64,000 nucleotides of DNA, from contig NZ_LMHV01000023.1 of the NCBI RefSeq assembly GCF_001429725.1, positions 372,767 through 436,766 of the forward strand, in the 5' to 3' direction. Source of the stretch: Rhizobium sp. Root708 (GTDB taxonomy: Bacteria; Pseudomonadota; Alphaproteobacteria; Rhizobiales; Rhizobiaceae). The position numbers and the translations under genes are program-made. Under the pieces are notes generated by a model, which was not told the origin of the DNA, did no database searches, and saw nothing but the letters and a program-made list of their open reading frames with translations. Positions 1-10,123 of this stretch are shown piece after piece; within the stretch, counting starts at the first letter, position 1; each line of letters opens with the position of its first letter.

Positions 1-333
1 GCTTGGCGTCGAGGTTGCTCAACGGCTCATCGAACAGAAACACTTCCGGCTCGCGCACGATCGCACGCCCCATGGCCACGCGCTGCCGCTGCCCGCCCGA
101 AAGCTGCTTCGGGTATCGGTCCATCAGCGGGCCGAGCGCCAGGATCTCGCCCGCAGCCCTGACCTTGGCTTCGATTTCCGCCTGCGGTCGCCCCGCGAGC
201 TTCAGCGCGAATTCTGGGCAACCGTCTTGTGCGGATAGAGCGCGTAGGACTGGAACACCATCGCAATGTCGCGATCCTTAGGAGGGACGTCGTTTACCCG
301 TCGACCACCGATCGCGATCGCGGCATCTTTCAT
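1..333 (-). pseudogene. Remnant of a sugar-type ABC transporter ATP-binding protein (UgpC/MalK family)
   Basis: Read on the minus strand, the segment gives [22 protein letters not shown], then, after a frame change near 210-222, [10 protein letters not shown], the signature [16 protein letters not shown], Walker B with [13 protein letters not shown], and runs off the window edge. This is the nucleotide-binding domain of a CUT1-type sugar importer. The N-terminal part with Walker A is absent upstream of about 333, and a small deletion after the Q loop breaks the frame. It is therefore a 5'-truncated, frameshifted remnant. No permease or binding-protein partner is seen in the window. Confidence 0.8.
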
Positions 334-494
334 CGAAATGGTCAGCTTGCACGAAATGACGTGAGCGACGTGGAAAACAAATATTTCGCTGACCTTCCCA
401 CCATCGGACTTTGCGATTGCGGTATCGTAGATTTCCGTTTCACCAACGAGATCATCTGGCGCATCCCTGTCTTGCAGAAAAGAAGGAGACGCAG

Positions 495-1223
495 ATGCAA
501 AAAACCATCGTCGAAAAACGCGTGCTGATAGTCGGGGGCAGTTCGGGAATGGGGTTTGCTCTTGCACAGCAACTCTTGGCCGGAGGCGCCGAAGTCATCA
601 TTGTTGGTCGCGACGAACGCAAGCTTTCTGTTGCTCGGCAACAGTTGGCGGACAATGTTCTGGCCATCTCCTGCGATATTACGAGGGAAGACCGGGTCGC
701 CGAACTTTTTTCCAATCTCGGAGAACTCGATCATATCGTCAGTACGGCTGCTGATATCGATGGCGCCTACAAGCTGTTGCCTGATATCGATCTTGCCGCT
801 GCCCAGCGTGTCGTCGAAAGCAAGTTCTACGGCCCTTTGCTTCTCGCAAAGTACGGAGTGCCGCAGCTCCGCGAATCAGGGTCACTCACGTTTACGTCAG
901 GCATTGCCGCCTACCGACCGTCGGCGCGGGGTTCCGTCGTTGCAGCGGTGAACGCAGCATTGGAAGGATTGGTCCGAGCGCTGGCCGTGGAAGTCGCGCC
1001 AATCCGTGTCAATGCTGTTTCCCCTGGCTGGGTCGATACGCCGATATGGACCTTTGTTGCAGGCGACGCGAAATCAGCGACGCTGCAGGCAATGGCCGAT
1101 CGACTTCCCGCTGGCCGCGTCGGGACGGCGCAGGACATTGCGGATGCGATCTCATTTCTGATGGGGAACGGATTTACAACCGGCACGGTGCTTCATGTCG
1201 AAGGTGGGCATCGGTTGGTCTAA
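495..1223 (+). CDS. SDR family oxidoreductase, atypical active site
   Basis: A 242-residue short-chain dehydrogenase/reductase. The ATG at 495 follows AGAAGGAGA, and the Rossmann glycine motif GGSSGMG lies near the N-terminus, so the longer open frame upstream is not needed. The C-terminal [13 protein letters not shown] motif is typical of SDRs. The usual YxxxK catalytic pair is not visible: the aligned stretch reads VAAVNAAL, with Val and Asn where Tyr and Lys normally sit. Similar SDRs of this subtype exist, so this may be a family trait rather than decay. It is convergent with a LysR gene. Substrate unknown. Confidence 0.85.
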   Translation: MQKTIVEKRVLIVGGSSGMGFALAQQLLAGGAEVIIVGRDERKLSVARQQLADNVLAISCDITREDRVAELFSNLGELDHIVSTAADIDGAYKLLPDIDLAAAQRVVESKFYGPLLLAKYGVPQLRESGSLTFTSGIAAYRPSARGSVVAAVNAALEGLVRALAVEVAPIRVNAVSPGWVDTPIWTFVAGDAKSATLQAMADRLPAGRVGTAQDIADAISFLMGNGFTTGTVLHVEGGHRLV

Positions 1224-1294
1224 GACGTTCCGGGAGCTGGATGGTAGCCCCTTGCGCCGGATTTTGGTCTAGGATGTGCGGCCTTATAAGAGTG

Positions 1295-1322
1295 CTTTAG
1301 CCGGCCAATTCACCGGCTAGAG
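1295..1322. terminator. Bidirectional terminator-like hairpin between convergent genes
   Basis: TAGCCGG (1298-1304) and CCGGCTA (1313-1319) form a perfect 7-bp stem around an 8-nt loop. Three more pairs outside it, one of them G-T, extend it to about 10 bp. It sits between the convergent SDR and LysR genes, with T-rich sequence to its right. Confidence 0.5.
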
Positions 1323-1342
1323 CTTCATTCTTCGGCTTCCCG

Positions 1343-2302
1343 TCATGCACTAACACCTGTCGTTGAAAGCGCTGAAGGTGCTGCTTCGTTGCAGACTATC
1401 AACTCTGCGGCGGTATCCCCGCTGAAGGATTGGAGAGCCAGGTGCGTGAACGCCACAAGATGCGGCGGCGGGACACGACGGCGGCGCCAGACCAGATTTA
1501 ACGGCGCAACGGCTGTCAGTTCAGGGATGTTGATTTCCGTCACCTCGCCACGGGCAAGAGCTTCTCGAACGGCGAGGCGAGGAACTAGAGCCAACCCAGC
1601 TCCAGCGGCGACCATCGCAACAATTGCTCCAATGCTGCCGACCTCCATTGCCGGGTTCGGTGCCGCAAGTCCGACGGCGGCAAAGCCTGCTTCAAAGAGA
1701 TGGCGGTAGATGCAGCCTCTTTCTGTCGCCACGAAGGCTCGATCCCTGAGGGATCGCAACGTCCCATCAGCAGTGTGAGGATTTGCCGACCCGGTGACAA
1801 GGACCAGAGGTTCAGTGGTCACCTTCCGATAAATCAGACGGGTATCCTTATCACCCCTGTCAAAAAGCATGGCGGCATCCAGTTCACCGCGATCTAGCTT
1901 TTGGCGCAGCTCGCCGCTGGAAGCGACGGAAAGCTGGACTGGGACACGCGGGTGGGAGTGTCGGAAATTGGCCAAAACCGCCGCGAGCGGCCCCGACGCA
2001 ATCGTCTCCAGAGCACCTATTCGTAGTGGTGTCACGGTAGCACTTCCAGCGGCCTGGACAGCCCTTAGCGCTTCGGCTTCGAGCGAGACGATTTCGTGCG
2101 CGTAGGGAACAAGCGACTGCCCGGCAGCAGTGAGCTTTAGTCCCTGCCGCTCTCGAATGAAAAGGGTGACGCCGACCTCCGCCTCCAACGCGCGGATCTG
2201 GTCGCTGACGCTCGACTGTGCGAGGTTGACCTCGGCTGACGCGCGCGTGACGTTGCCATGTTGGGCAACAGACAGGAAAGATCTTAATTGCCTGGGATGC
2301 AT
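1343..2302 (-). CDS. LysR family transcriptional regulator
   Basis: A 319-residue LysR-type regulator, the usual length. An N-terminal winged HTH (MHPRQLRSFLSVAQHGNVTRA, then LAQSSVSDQIRALE) is followed by a two-lobed periplasmic-binding-like effector domain from about residue 90. A 22-bp inverted repeat ends about 10 bp upstream of the start codon and is probably its own operator. The neighbouring SDR gene converges on it rather than diverging, so its target is not obvious. The roughly 860 bp on the other side hold no clear gene. Confidence 0.9.
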   Translation of the reverse strand: MHPRQLRSFLSVAQHGNVTRASAEVNLAQSSVSDQIRALEAEVGVTLFIRERQGLKLTAAGQSLVPYAHEIVSLEAEALRAVQAAGSATVTPLRIGALETIASGPLAAVLANFRHSHPRVPVQLSVASSGELRQKLDRGELDAAMLFDRGDKDTRLIYRKVTTEPLVLVTGSANPHTADGTLRSLRDRAFVATERGCIYRHLFEAGFAAVGLAAPNPAMEVGSIGAIVAMVAAGAGLALVPRLAVREALARGEVTEINIPELTAVAPLNLVWRRRRVPPPHLVAFTHLALQSFSGDTAAELIVCNEAAPSALSTTGVSA

Positions 2303-2311
2303 GAAGAAAAC

Positions 2312-2333
2312 TCGAGCAACTATTGTTGCTCGA
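2312..2333. promoter_or_regulatory. Inverted repeat, candidate LysR operator
   Basis: TCGAGCAAC (2312-2320), spacer TATT, GTTGCTCGA (2325-2333): perfect 9-bp arms, about 10 bp upstream of the LysR start at 2302. It contains an ATTGTTGC-type core compatible with LysR boxes. The link to this regulator is inferred from position only. Confidence 0.55.
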
Positions 2334-3142
2334 CCTTAAACGCTCCTGATGATCCCGACAACAAGGTGCGTGCCGTCCTTTCACGCGAAAGCTTTGGGAT
2401 GAGGCGTGTCGATGGTCCGAGCGGATACATCCCTGCAGCTACCCATCGTTGTGACAAAAAACCGCCCAGAAATCTTTCAATTTGTGCGTGGGTATCGAAA
2501 CGATGCCTTGTCTCGGCCGGCCTAAGCCGCCATGTGGTTGCTCCGTTATTGAATAACAAGTGCGCACCCGGAACCAGACGAGAACTCAGCGGCCGACCGT
2601 CCCCCCACAACAATGGGCTCCAGGCAGAAAAGGCAGTTATCTCCCCGTCGCAACGCCTCGACAAAGATCTCCCTGCGTTAGGTACTTCCGCGCCGTCGCC
2701 GCTATCGGACCGCTGGATCAGGAAAATCGCGGAGGACAGCTACCACGACTTCCATCACCGTGCGCACCGCTGGAGTTTTGTGCAGGTCGCCGTGAACGAC
2801 TATACTTCAGCGAACACCTGATCGTGGTGCGGGCCAGGTAGGCGTATCCGGCCAACGCTCAGTGCTGGCTGGAGATGACAGCGCCAAGGGCGTCCAGATA
2901 GAGCAGGTTTCGGCAGGTCCGAACCACGGAGATGCCACCTTATTGAAGGCATTCAGCCGCGCGGTCAGCAGTTGGAGCTTGATGCGCGGTACCCCAACTG
3001 TATTTCGGATTTGCCGCATCGATTTGCGGACAGCGTCCGGAACGCCCGGCGGGTCCCAAGAACGTAAAGGCGTAGGGATCGCGCCAATCCGTGCCAAGCC
3101 AGAAGGATCATACGTCTAGCTCCGAAAAGAGCTTGCGACTCG
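2334..3142. other. Gene-poor interval
   Basis: About 800 bp with no reading frame that I can tie to a protein family and none with a good ribosome-binding site. Near 2875-2930 the minus strand gives a short string ending LYLDALGAVISSQH before a stop, which could be the tail of a decayed gene, but I cannot assign it. Confidence 0.4.
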
Positions 3143-3160
3143 CATAAGTGCGTGCTTATG
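3143..3160. promoter_or_regulatory. Inverted repeat, candidate ArsR operator
   Basis: CATAAG, spacer TGCGTG, CTTATG: perfect 6-bp arms ending 7 bp before the start codon of the ArsR-family gene. Position and symmetry fit an autoregulatory operator. Confidence 0.6.
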
Positions 3161-3167
3161 TGTAGTC

Positions 3168-3482
3168 ATGATCGAACATGATATCTTTCGCGCTCTGGCG
3201 GATTCAACCCGTCGCACAATTTTCGAAAAGCTGGCGAACGGCAGCATGAATGCCAGCGCCCTGCGCCACGGCATGGATATCAGCCAGCCGGCGATGTCCC
3301 AGCATCTGGCCGTATTGCGAGCGGCAGGATTGGTGCGTGAACAAAAGGATGGCCGCTTCGTGAATTACGAAGTCGATCCGGACGGGCTCGCCCTTATCGC
3401 GCAGTGGCTGGCGAAATACCGCGCCTACTGGCCGGCTCGTATTGACGCTCTTAAGCTCTTGCTCAAGGATATGGATCAATGA
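3168..3482 (+). CDS. ArsR/SmtB-type winged-helix regulator
   Basis: A 104-residue protein with the compact ArsR fold: IFRALADSTRRTIFEKLANG, then a recognition helix in DISQPAMSQHLAVLRAAGLV and a beta-wing (REQKDGRFVNYEVD). The metal-binding CxC motif of the arsenic and cadmium sensors is absent, so it belongs with the non-metal ArsR group commonly paired with SRPBCC proteins. Its TGA overlaps the ATG of the next gene (ATGA), which indicates translational coupling. A perfect inverted repeat lies immediately upstream and probably mediates autoregulation. Confidence 0.9.
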   Translation: MIEHDIFRALADSTRRTIFEKLANGSMNASALRHGMDISQPAMSQHLAVLRAAGLVREQKDGRFVNYEVDPDGLALIAQWLAKYRAYWPARIDALKLLLKDMDQ

Positions 3483-3838
3483 ATGACATGAAAGCCGAAG
3501 TGCAGGAAAGCGGATTCGAGCAGAAATACGAACTGGACGCGCCCCCAGAGAGGGTCTGGCGGGCGATCAGCATAGCGGAATTCCGGGAGAGATGGCTGCC
3601 GGGAAAGGCGCTTGTCGATCCACAGTCGCTCTCCGAAACGCCGGGCAAGGAAATCCGCTACAAATTGCGCGACGATACCCCGCCCCATCTCGAAAGTATT
3701 GTCACCTTCACGATCGCCCCGAATGGATTAGGCGGAACCAGCCTGCGGATCGTCCACGAGCTGAGCGGCGCGACCTTCGAGAGGCTGGCGAAAACGGTGG
3801 CCAACGGCAACAGCCCAAACCTCATGCTCGCCGCCTGA
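3479..3838 (+). CDS. SRPBCC (START/Bet v1-like) domain protein
   Basis: A 119-residue single-domain protein. The opening FEQKYELDAPPERVWRAIS and the closing ERLAKTVANG helix are typical of the AHSA1/SRPBCC hydrophobic-pocket fold. It overlaps the ArsR gene by 4 nt. ArsR-SRPBCC pairs are widespread and usually form a small autoregulated unit whose ligand is unknown. The clpP paralogue follows 44 nt downstream and may be cotranscribed. Confidence 0.85.
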   Translation: MNDMKAEVQESGFEQKYELDAPPERVWRAISIAEFRERWLPGKALVDPQSLSETPGKEIRYKLRDDTPPHLESIVTFTIAPNGLGGTSLRIVHELSGATFERLAKTVANGNSPNLMLAA

Positions 3839-3882
3839 CGCGGTAAGCCTTCCCCAAAATCTCGAATGATTGGAGTTCGCCG

Positions 3883-4500
3883 ATGCGCGAAGCGATGCAA
3901 CTCGTCCCCATGGTCGTCGAACAGTCCAGCCGAGGAGAGCGGTCTTTCGACATTTATTCCCGACTGCTTCGTGAGAGGATCATCTTTTTGAACGGAGAAG
4001 TAAACGACACGGTCTCGGCACTCGTCTGCGCACAATTGTTGTTTCTTGAAGCCGAAAACCCCAAAAGGCCAATCCATCTCTACATCAATTCGCCAGGCGG
4101 CGTCGTAACAAGCGGGCTCGCGATGTACGATACGATGCGTTACATTCACGCTCCGGTGCATACGTTGTGCATGGGGACCGCCCGCTCGATGGGATCGTTC
4201 CTGTTGATGTCAGGCCAACCGGGCGAACGCACCGCGCTTCCCAATGCGAGCATCCATATTCACCAGCCGCTGGGCGGATTCCAGGGACAAGCATCGGACA
4301 TGCTGATCCATGCCGAGGAAATGCAGAAGACCAAGCATCGTATGACGCGGCTCTACGCCGAGCATTGCGGCCGCACCTACGAAGAATTCGAGCAAGCTAT
4401 GGATCGCGACCGCTTCATGACGGCGGAAGAAGCATTGGAATGGGGCCTAATTGACCGCATTCTGCACGTTCGGGAAGAGCCCGGTTCGATCCGTCGCTAA
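3883..4500 (+). CDS. clpP: ATP-dependent Clp protease proteolytic subunit (accessory ClpP paralogue)
   Basis: A 205-residue ClpP peptidase. Ser102 (ARSMGS), His127 (IHQPLGG) and Asp176 (DRDRF) are spaced 25 and 49 residues apart, the same as the catalytic triad of E. coli ClpP, so it should be active. The handle-region and N-terminal segments ([21 protein letters not shown]) are intact. ClpP forms a two-ring tetradecamer that works with ClpX or ClpA. No clpX or clpA is adjacent, so this looks like one of the extra ClpP copies found in alphaproteobacteria. It lies 44 nt after the ArsR-SRPBCC pair. Confidence 0.93.
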   Translation: MREAMQLVPMVVEQSSRGERSFDIYSRLLRERIIFLNGEVNDTVSALVCAQLLFLEAENPKRPIHLYINSPGGVVTSGLAMYDTMRYIHAPVHTLCMGTARSMGSFLLMSGQPGERTALPNASIHIHQPLGGFQGQASDMLIHAEEMQKTKHRMTRLYAEHCGRTYEEFEQAMDRDRFMTAEEALEWGLIDRILHVREEPGSIRR

Positions 4501-4519
4501 GGATAATCTGCGAACCCAC

Positions 4520-4542
4520 CTTTCGGCGTATTGCGCCGAGAG
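4520..4542 (+). terminator. Stem-loop after clpP
   Basis: CTTTCGGCG (4520-4528), loop TATTG and CGCCGAGAG (4534-4542) form a 9-bp stem with one G-T pair, 20 nt after the clpP stop. No clear T-run follows, so termination is only probable. Confidence 0.4.
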
Positions 4543-5453
4543 AATGGTGAGAAGCTGGAACAGATGCGCGTAACCGTCGATGAAGCTGCAGGGTACGCTC
4601 GACAAACGGCTCGGAGACTCCTTCAAGATCGTCAGCGAACGCCTCGAAGCTGTTCATCAGGGCTTGGGTGAAATGCAGAACTTGGCGACGGGCGTCGGGG
4701 ATTTGAGACGCGTGCTCACGAACGTCAAATCACGCGGGTCCTGGGGCGAAGTACAGCTTGGAGCTTTGCTGGAACAAATATTGACGCCTGCACAGTATGT
4801 GGCGAACGCCACCATGTCCGAATTCGACAACGAACGTGTCGAATACGCGATCCGGCTCCCCGGCTCCGGCGAGACAGAAGAGTGCTTGCTGCCGATCGAC
4901 GCGAAGTTTCCGATCGAGGATTATGAACGTCTGCAGGCCGCCTCCGAGATCGGGGACATTGCCGCCGTCGAGGAAGCGTCGAAGGCTTTGGAAACGCGCA
5001 TCAAGAACTCGGCCAAGGACATCTCAAGCAAGTACATTCGCCCACCGAAGACAACGGATTTTGCGATCCTGTTCCTAACAACAGAAGGCCTTTATACCGA
5101 GATCATTCGCCGCCCGGGACTGTGCTACGACCTCCAGCGAACCTATCGCGTTGCAGTGGCCGGACCAACAACCCCAACTGCAATTCTCAGCAGTTTGCAG
5201 ATGGGATTCCGCACTGTTGCAAGAGGAAGAGTTTGGTAAATTCGGTCCGGTGCTGGAGAAGGTTAAAAAGAAGCTGCAGGAAGCGTCCAACCAGATCGAC
5301 AACGTCGAGGTACGATGCCGCGCCATCAACCGGAAGCTACGTAACGTTGAAATCCTGCCTGCAAACGACGTGCAGGTCTTGATCGAGACACTCGAAGAGG
5401 ATTTTGGATTCGACGATGGTGACGCTGAGACTAACGGAAAGCTGTCGGCTTGA
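4540..5453 (+). pseudogene. rmuC: rmuC remnant (DNA recombination protein RmuC)
   Basis: The encoded pieces match the conserved core of RmuC: ENGEKLEQMR, then KLQGTLDKRLGDSF, the block SRGSWGEVQLGALLEQIL, LPIDAKFPIEDYERL and PPKTTDFAILFLTTEGLY, and finally FGKFGPVLEKVKKKLQEASNQ. A full RmuC is about 400 residues or more with an N-terminal membrane anchor and coiled coil. Here that N-terminal half is missing, the frame breaks near 4575-4580 (about 2 nt lost after VTVDE) and again near 5215-5235. A working rmuC presumably exists elsewhere in the genome. Confidence 0.85.
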
Positions 5454-5539
5454 ACTTCAAAACTGGCCGAAGCGCATCCGATCACATCTAAGACCGAAGC
5501 AGTGTCCGCTCTTGCGCCAACAGCGGTCATTCCACCACG

Positions 5540-6544
<1,005 letters not shown>

Positions 6545-8713
6545 TCAAAGGGCGCAGGAGACGCAGCCCTGCACTTCCGTGCCGGTCAGCGCCATCTGGC
6601 GAAGGCGGATGTAGTAGATGGTCTTGATGCCCTTCTTCCACGCATAGATCTGCGCCTTGTTGATATCGCGCGTCGTCGCGGTGTCGCGGAAGAACAGCGT
6701 CAGCGACAGGCCCTGGTCGACATGCTGGGTGGCCGCCGCATAAGTGTCGATGATCTTCTCCGGCCCGATCTCGTAGGCATCCTGGTAATAGTCGAGATTG
6801 TCGTTCGTCATGAAGGCGGCCGGGTAGTAGACGCGGCCGATCTTGCCTTCCTTGCGAATTTCGATCTTGGAGACGATCGGATGGATCGAGGAGGTCGAGT
6901 GGTTGATGTAGGAGATCGAGCCCGTCGGCGGCACGGCCTGTAGGTTCTGGTTATAAAGCCCACCTTCCATGACCGCCTTCTTCAACTCCAGCCAGTCGTC
7001 CTGCGTCGGGATATGGATGCCTGCCGTCTCGAACAGTTCGGCCACGCGCGCCGTGGCCGGCGTCCATTCGGCCTCGTTGTATTTGTCGAAATATTCGCCC
7101 GATGCGTATTTCGAATTATCGAAGCCCTTGAAGCTCTGGCCACGCTCGACCGCGAGCCGGTTCGACGCGCGGATGGCATGATAGGTCACCGTGTAAAAGT
7201 ACATGTTGGTGAAATCGACGCCCTCGTCGGACCCGTAATAGATCCGTTCGCGGGCGAGATAGCCGTGAAGGTTCATCTGGCCGAGGCCGATCGCGTGGCT
7301 GTCTGCATTGCCCTTGGCGACCGATGGAACCGAGGTGATGTTGCTCATGTCGGAGACGGCGGTCAGCGCCCGGATCGAGGTCTCGATCGTCTTTCCGAAA
7401 TCCGCAGAATCCATGGTCGCGGCGATGTTCAGCGAGCCGAGATTGCAGGAGATATCCTTGCCCATGTGGTTGTAGGAGAGATCGGCGTCATAGGTGCTGG
7501 CATCGCTGACTTGCAGGATTTCCGAGCACAGATTGCTCATGGTGATGCGCCCGGCGATAGGGTTCGCCTTGTTCACCGTGTCTTCGAACATGATGTAGGG
7601 ATAACCGCTCTCGAACTGGATCTCGGCGATCACCTGGAAGAAGTCGCGCGCCTTGATCTTTTTCTTCTTGATGCGGCTGTCGGCCACCATCTCGCGGTAT
7701 CTCTCGGTGACCGAGATCTCGCTGAAGGCGACGCCATAGACGCGTTCGACGTCGTAGGGCGAGAACAGGTACATGTCCTCGTTATTCTTGGCGAGTTCGA
7801 AGGTGATATCGGGCACGACGACGCCGAGCGACAGCGTCTTGATGCGGATCTTCTCGTCGGCATTCTCGCGCTTGGTATCGAGGAAGCGCATGATGTCGGG
7901 GTGGTGGGCATTGAGATAGACGGCGCCTGCGCCCTGGCGCGCGCCAAGTTGGTTGGCGTAGGAGAAACTATCTTCCAGCAGCTTCATGACGGGGATGACG
8001 CCCGACGACTGGTTTTCGATCTGCTTGATCGGCGCGCCAGCCTCGCGCAGGTTCGTCAGCGACAGGGCGACCCCGCCGCCACGCTTGGAAAGCTGCAAGG
8101 CGGAATTGATACCGCGGGCGATGCTCTCCATGTTGTCCTCGATCCTGAGCAGGAAGCACGACACGAGCTCGCCGCGCTGCTTCTTTCCCGCATTGAGGAA
8201 GGTCGGCGTCGCCGGCTGGAAACGGCCGGAAATGATCTCGTCGACCATGTCTCGGGCGAGCCCCTCGTTGCCGCGAGCCAGCGCCAGCGCCACCATGCAG
8301 ATGCGGTCTTCGTAGCGCTCGAGGTAGCGCTTTCCATCGAAGGTCTTCAGCGTATAGCTGGTGTAATATTTGAAAGCGCCGAGGAAAGTCGGGAAGCGGA
8401 ACTTCTTGTCATAGGCGTGGTCGAACAGATCGCGGACGAAATTGAACGAATACTGGTCCAGCACCGCCTGCTCGTAGTAGCCCTCGGTGACTAGGTAATC
8501 GAGCTTCTCCCTGAGATTATGGAAGAACACCGTGTTCTGGTTCACGTGCTGCAGGAAATACTGCTTCGCAGCCTGCCGATCCTTGTCGAGCTGAATCCTG
8601 CCGTCCTCGTCATAGAGGTTCAGCATCGCGTTCAGCGCGTGATAGTCGAGCGTCGCGTCGGCTATCTTGGTGTCTGTCGCCTTCAAGGGGCGTTCGAGAA
8701 CTGCCGTGTCCAA
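6545..8713 (-). CDS. nrdE: Class Ib ribonucleotide reductase alpha subunit
   Basis: A 722-residue catalytic subunit. The N-terminal ATP-cone of class Ia enzymes is absent, as expected for class Ib. Recognisable blocks include [38 protein letters not shown] with an active-site Cys, [45 protein letters not shown] and the C-terminal redox pair in VQGCVSCAL, which is re-reduced by NrdH. The start overlaps the 3' end of nrdI by 31 nt. Together with nrdF it makes deoxyribonucleotides without B12. Confidence 0.97.
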   Translation of the reverse strand: MDTAVLERPLKATDTKIADATLDYHALNAMLNLYDEDGRIQLDKDRQAAKQYFLQHVNQNTVFFHNLREKLDYLVTEGYYEQAVLDQYSFNFVRDLFDHAYDKKFRFPTFLGAFKYYTSYTLKTFDGKRYLERYEDRICMVALALARGNEGLARDMVDEIISGRFQPATPTFLNAGKKQRGELVSCFLLRIEDNMESIARGINSALQLSKRGGGVALSLTNLREAGAPIKQIENQSSGVIPVMKLLEDSFSYANQLGARQGAGAVYLNAHHPDIMRFLDTKRENADEKIRIKTLSLGVVVPDITFELAKNNEDMYLFSPYDVERVYGVAFSEISVTERYREMVADSRIKKKKIKARDFFQVIAEIQFESGYPYIMFEDTVNKANPIAGRITMSNLCSEILQVSDASTYDADLSYNHMGKDISCNLGSLNIAATMDSADFGKTIETSIRALTAVSDMSNITSVPSVAKGNADSHAIGLGQMNLHGYLARERIYYGSDEGVDFTNMYFYTVTYHAIRASNRLAVERGQSFKGFDNSKYASGEYFDKYNEAEWTPATARVAELFETAGIHIPTQDDWLELKKAVMEGGLYNQNLQAVPPTGSISYINHSTSSIHPIVSKIEIRKEGKIGRVYYPAAFMTNDNLDYYQDAYEIGPEKIIDTYAAATQHVDQGLSLTLFFRDTATTRDINKAQIYAWKKGIKTIYYIRLRQMALTGTEVQGCVSCAL

Positions 8714-9099
8714 AATCGTTCCAATCCGTGTGTGACATTGGCGACATCCTCATCGGTGCCGAGAAGCTCGAACCTGTACAGGTAAGGCACCTGGCATTTC
8801 CTGGCTATGATGTCGCCGGCAAGCCCGAAGGTCTCGCCGAAGTTGCTGTTGCCCGCGGCGATCACGCCCCGGAGGTTCGAACGGTTGTCCGCGTCATTGA
8901 GGAAGCGGATGACCTGTTTGGGCACGGCGCCCTTGCCGCCGTCGCCGCAATAGGTCGGGACAACAAGCACGAAGGGACGTTGCGCGGTCAGCATGAGCTC
9001 CGCACTGACGGGAATGCGCGATGCCCGCAGCCCGAGTTTTTTGACGAAGCGGTGGGTGTTCTCGGACCGGCTGGAGAAATAGACGAGCTCACCCATCAA
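8683..9099 (-). CDS. nrdI: Flavodoxin-like NrdI, class Ib RNR cofactor-assembly protein
   Basis: A 138-residue flavoprotein. The FMN phosphate loop is [14 protein letters not shown] near the N-terminus, and further flavin-contact loops are [16 protein letters not shown] and [16 protein letters not shown]. NrdI supplies the oxidant that activates the dimanganese-tyrosyl radical centre in NrdF. It lies 7 nt after nrdH and overlaps nrdE, the standard nrdHIEF arrangement. Confidence 0.96.
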   Translation of the reverse strand: MMGELVYFSSRSENTHRFVKKLGLRASRIPVSAELMLTAQRPFVLVVPTYCGDGGKGAVPKQVIRFLNDADNRSNLRGVIAAGNSNFGETFGLAGDIIARKCQVPYLYRFELLGTDEDVANVTHGLERFWTRQFSNAP

Positions 9100-9106
9100 T
9101 CGACCC

Positions 9107-9328
9107 TCAGGCCAGCGCGCTGATCATGTCCGGACGGAAGCCCGCCCAGTGCAGGTCGCCGGCAACGACGACGGGAACCTGGCGATAGCCGAGCCCCTGC
9201 ACGAGTTCGTAGGCCGCCGTGTCGGTCGAGACGTCGATCACGTCATAATTGATCCCTTGGCGATCGAGCGCGCGGGTGGTCGCCGTGCATTGGACGCAGG
9301 CGGGCTTGCTGTAGACGGTAATGTTCAT
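9107..9328 (-). CDS. nrdH: NrdH glutaredoxin-like electron donor
   Basis: A 73-residue thioredoxin-fold protein with the redox motif CVQC (residues 11-14) and the GYRQVPVVV and [10 protein letters not shown] segments typical of NrdH. It transfers electrons from thioredoxin reductase to NrdE. It is the first gene of the operon; its 5' leader of about 450 nt contains the cobalamin riboswitch. Confidence 0.95.
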   Translation of the reverse strand: MNITVYSKPACVQCTATTRALDRQGINYDVIDVSTDTAAYELVQGLGYRQVPVVVAGDLHWAGFRPDMISALA

Positions 9329-9364
9329 GGTAATCCTCGTGTCGGATAGGCGTGCGATAGCGAT

Positions 9365-9384
9365 CGGACATCCGCCGATGTCCG
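9365..9384 (-). other. Hairpin in the nrdH leader
   Basis: CGGACATC and GATGTCCG form a perfect 8-bp stem with a 4-nt loop, 37 nt upstream of nrdH and downstream of the riboswitch aptamer. No T-run follows on the transcript, so a role in RNA stability or ribosome access is more likely than termination. It may belong to the riboswitch expression platform. Confidence 0.45.
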
Positions 9385-9589
9385 GGCAAAATGATGAATG
9401 ATGAAGGCAGCCGCTTACGGTCGCCGGACGCTCAGGCGCCCGTCACTCGCGCGGACGGAATTCGAAACTCAAGATCATAAGACTTCACCCCGAAGTGGCT
9501 CATGCGGCGGTCAGGGGAAGCGGTACGCACGGCAACATCCCGCACGCAATCGCGACCTTCCGGACACCCCGCCCGTGGACGTTTTCGTT

Positions 9590-9775
9590 GCAAGGCAGGT
9601 CTCCTGGCTTGCGGGTCGTCACATTCAACCTGCCTTCCCAATGCCCTCAAGACATCAGTGGACGTATCGATCGAATGCTCGCCGCTTACAGTTGCGGGGG
9701 CAGCTCCGGCATTACTCAGCCCGTCATGGGCCTCACGCACCGTATTCCCGTCTTAGCTTCCGACACGAATCGGAA
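9590..9775 (-). ncRNA. Cobalamin riboswitch upstream of nrdHIEF
   Basis: On the minus strand the leader carries the conserved blocks of the B12 aptamer in order: GGGAATACGGTGCGTGAGG, then GGAGCTGCCCCCGCAACTG followed by TAAGCGGCGAGC (9677-9707), CCACTGATG, GGGAAGGCAGG, and the B12 box GCCAGGAGACCTGCC (9594-9608). The strand and position place it in the transcript of the class Ib reductase operon. B12 binding is expected to lower expression of this B12-independent enzyme when cobalamin is available for a class II NrdJ, which is not in the window. Confidence 0.93.
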
Positions 9776-9784
9776 GAACCTTGA

Positions 9785-9800
9785 ACACTAGATATAGTAT
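9785..9800. promoter_or_regulatory. Candidate NrdR box
   Basis: ACACTAGATATAGTAT agrees with the NrdR box consensus as I recall it (ACAC-WATATATW-GTGT) at about 14 of 16 positions. It covers the -10 region of the nrd promoter. NrdR is the ATP-cone repressor of ribonucleotide reductase genes. Boxes usually occur in pairs and I see only one convincing copy, which lowers confidence. Confidence 0.6.
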
Positions 9801-9821
9801 ACGAGGCTAAAATCTCGTCAA
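9794..9821 (-). promoter_or_regulatory. Probable sigma70 promoter of nrdHIEF
   Basis: Minus strand: TTGACG (9821-9816) as -35, a 16-nt spacer and TACTAT (9799-9794) as -10, just upstream of the riboswitch. The -10 lies inside the candidate NrdR box. Confidence 0.6.
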
Positions 9822-10123
9822 CTGATGCCGTCGAGCGAATGCGGAGACGCTGGGGATGAATCTCGAAGACAAAAGAAGCCGGGCCTTCGTCCTGATTGAT
9901 CGACATATCCGCTAGGGTCTCACGGCCACCTCAATTGGCGCTTTGCGCCAGAAGGAGTTATGACGTCGGCACTGAAATCTCGATTGGCGGAGCCACAGGA
10001 CCTGGAGAAAGTCGCTTAGCGATGACATTTTCTCGCAGTGGCGTGTCGGACTCCGTCTTCTCCGAACGTCGTCATGACGAGCGGCCACAAAAAAGCTCGC
10101 CCGCCAAGCCGAGGAGAAACCAG

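Noticed and set aside
2288..3119. Several overlapping open frames in the gap between LysR and ArsR
   Set aside because: None has a ribosome-binding site or a recognisable motif, and they compete on both strands.
7013..8494. A 493-codon open frame on the plus strand opposite nrdE
   Set aside because: It is the antisense of a highly conserved nrdE; its composition is driven by the codon bias of that gene and it has no family features.
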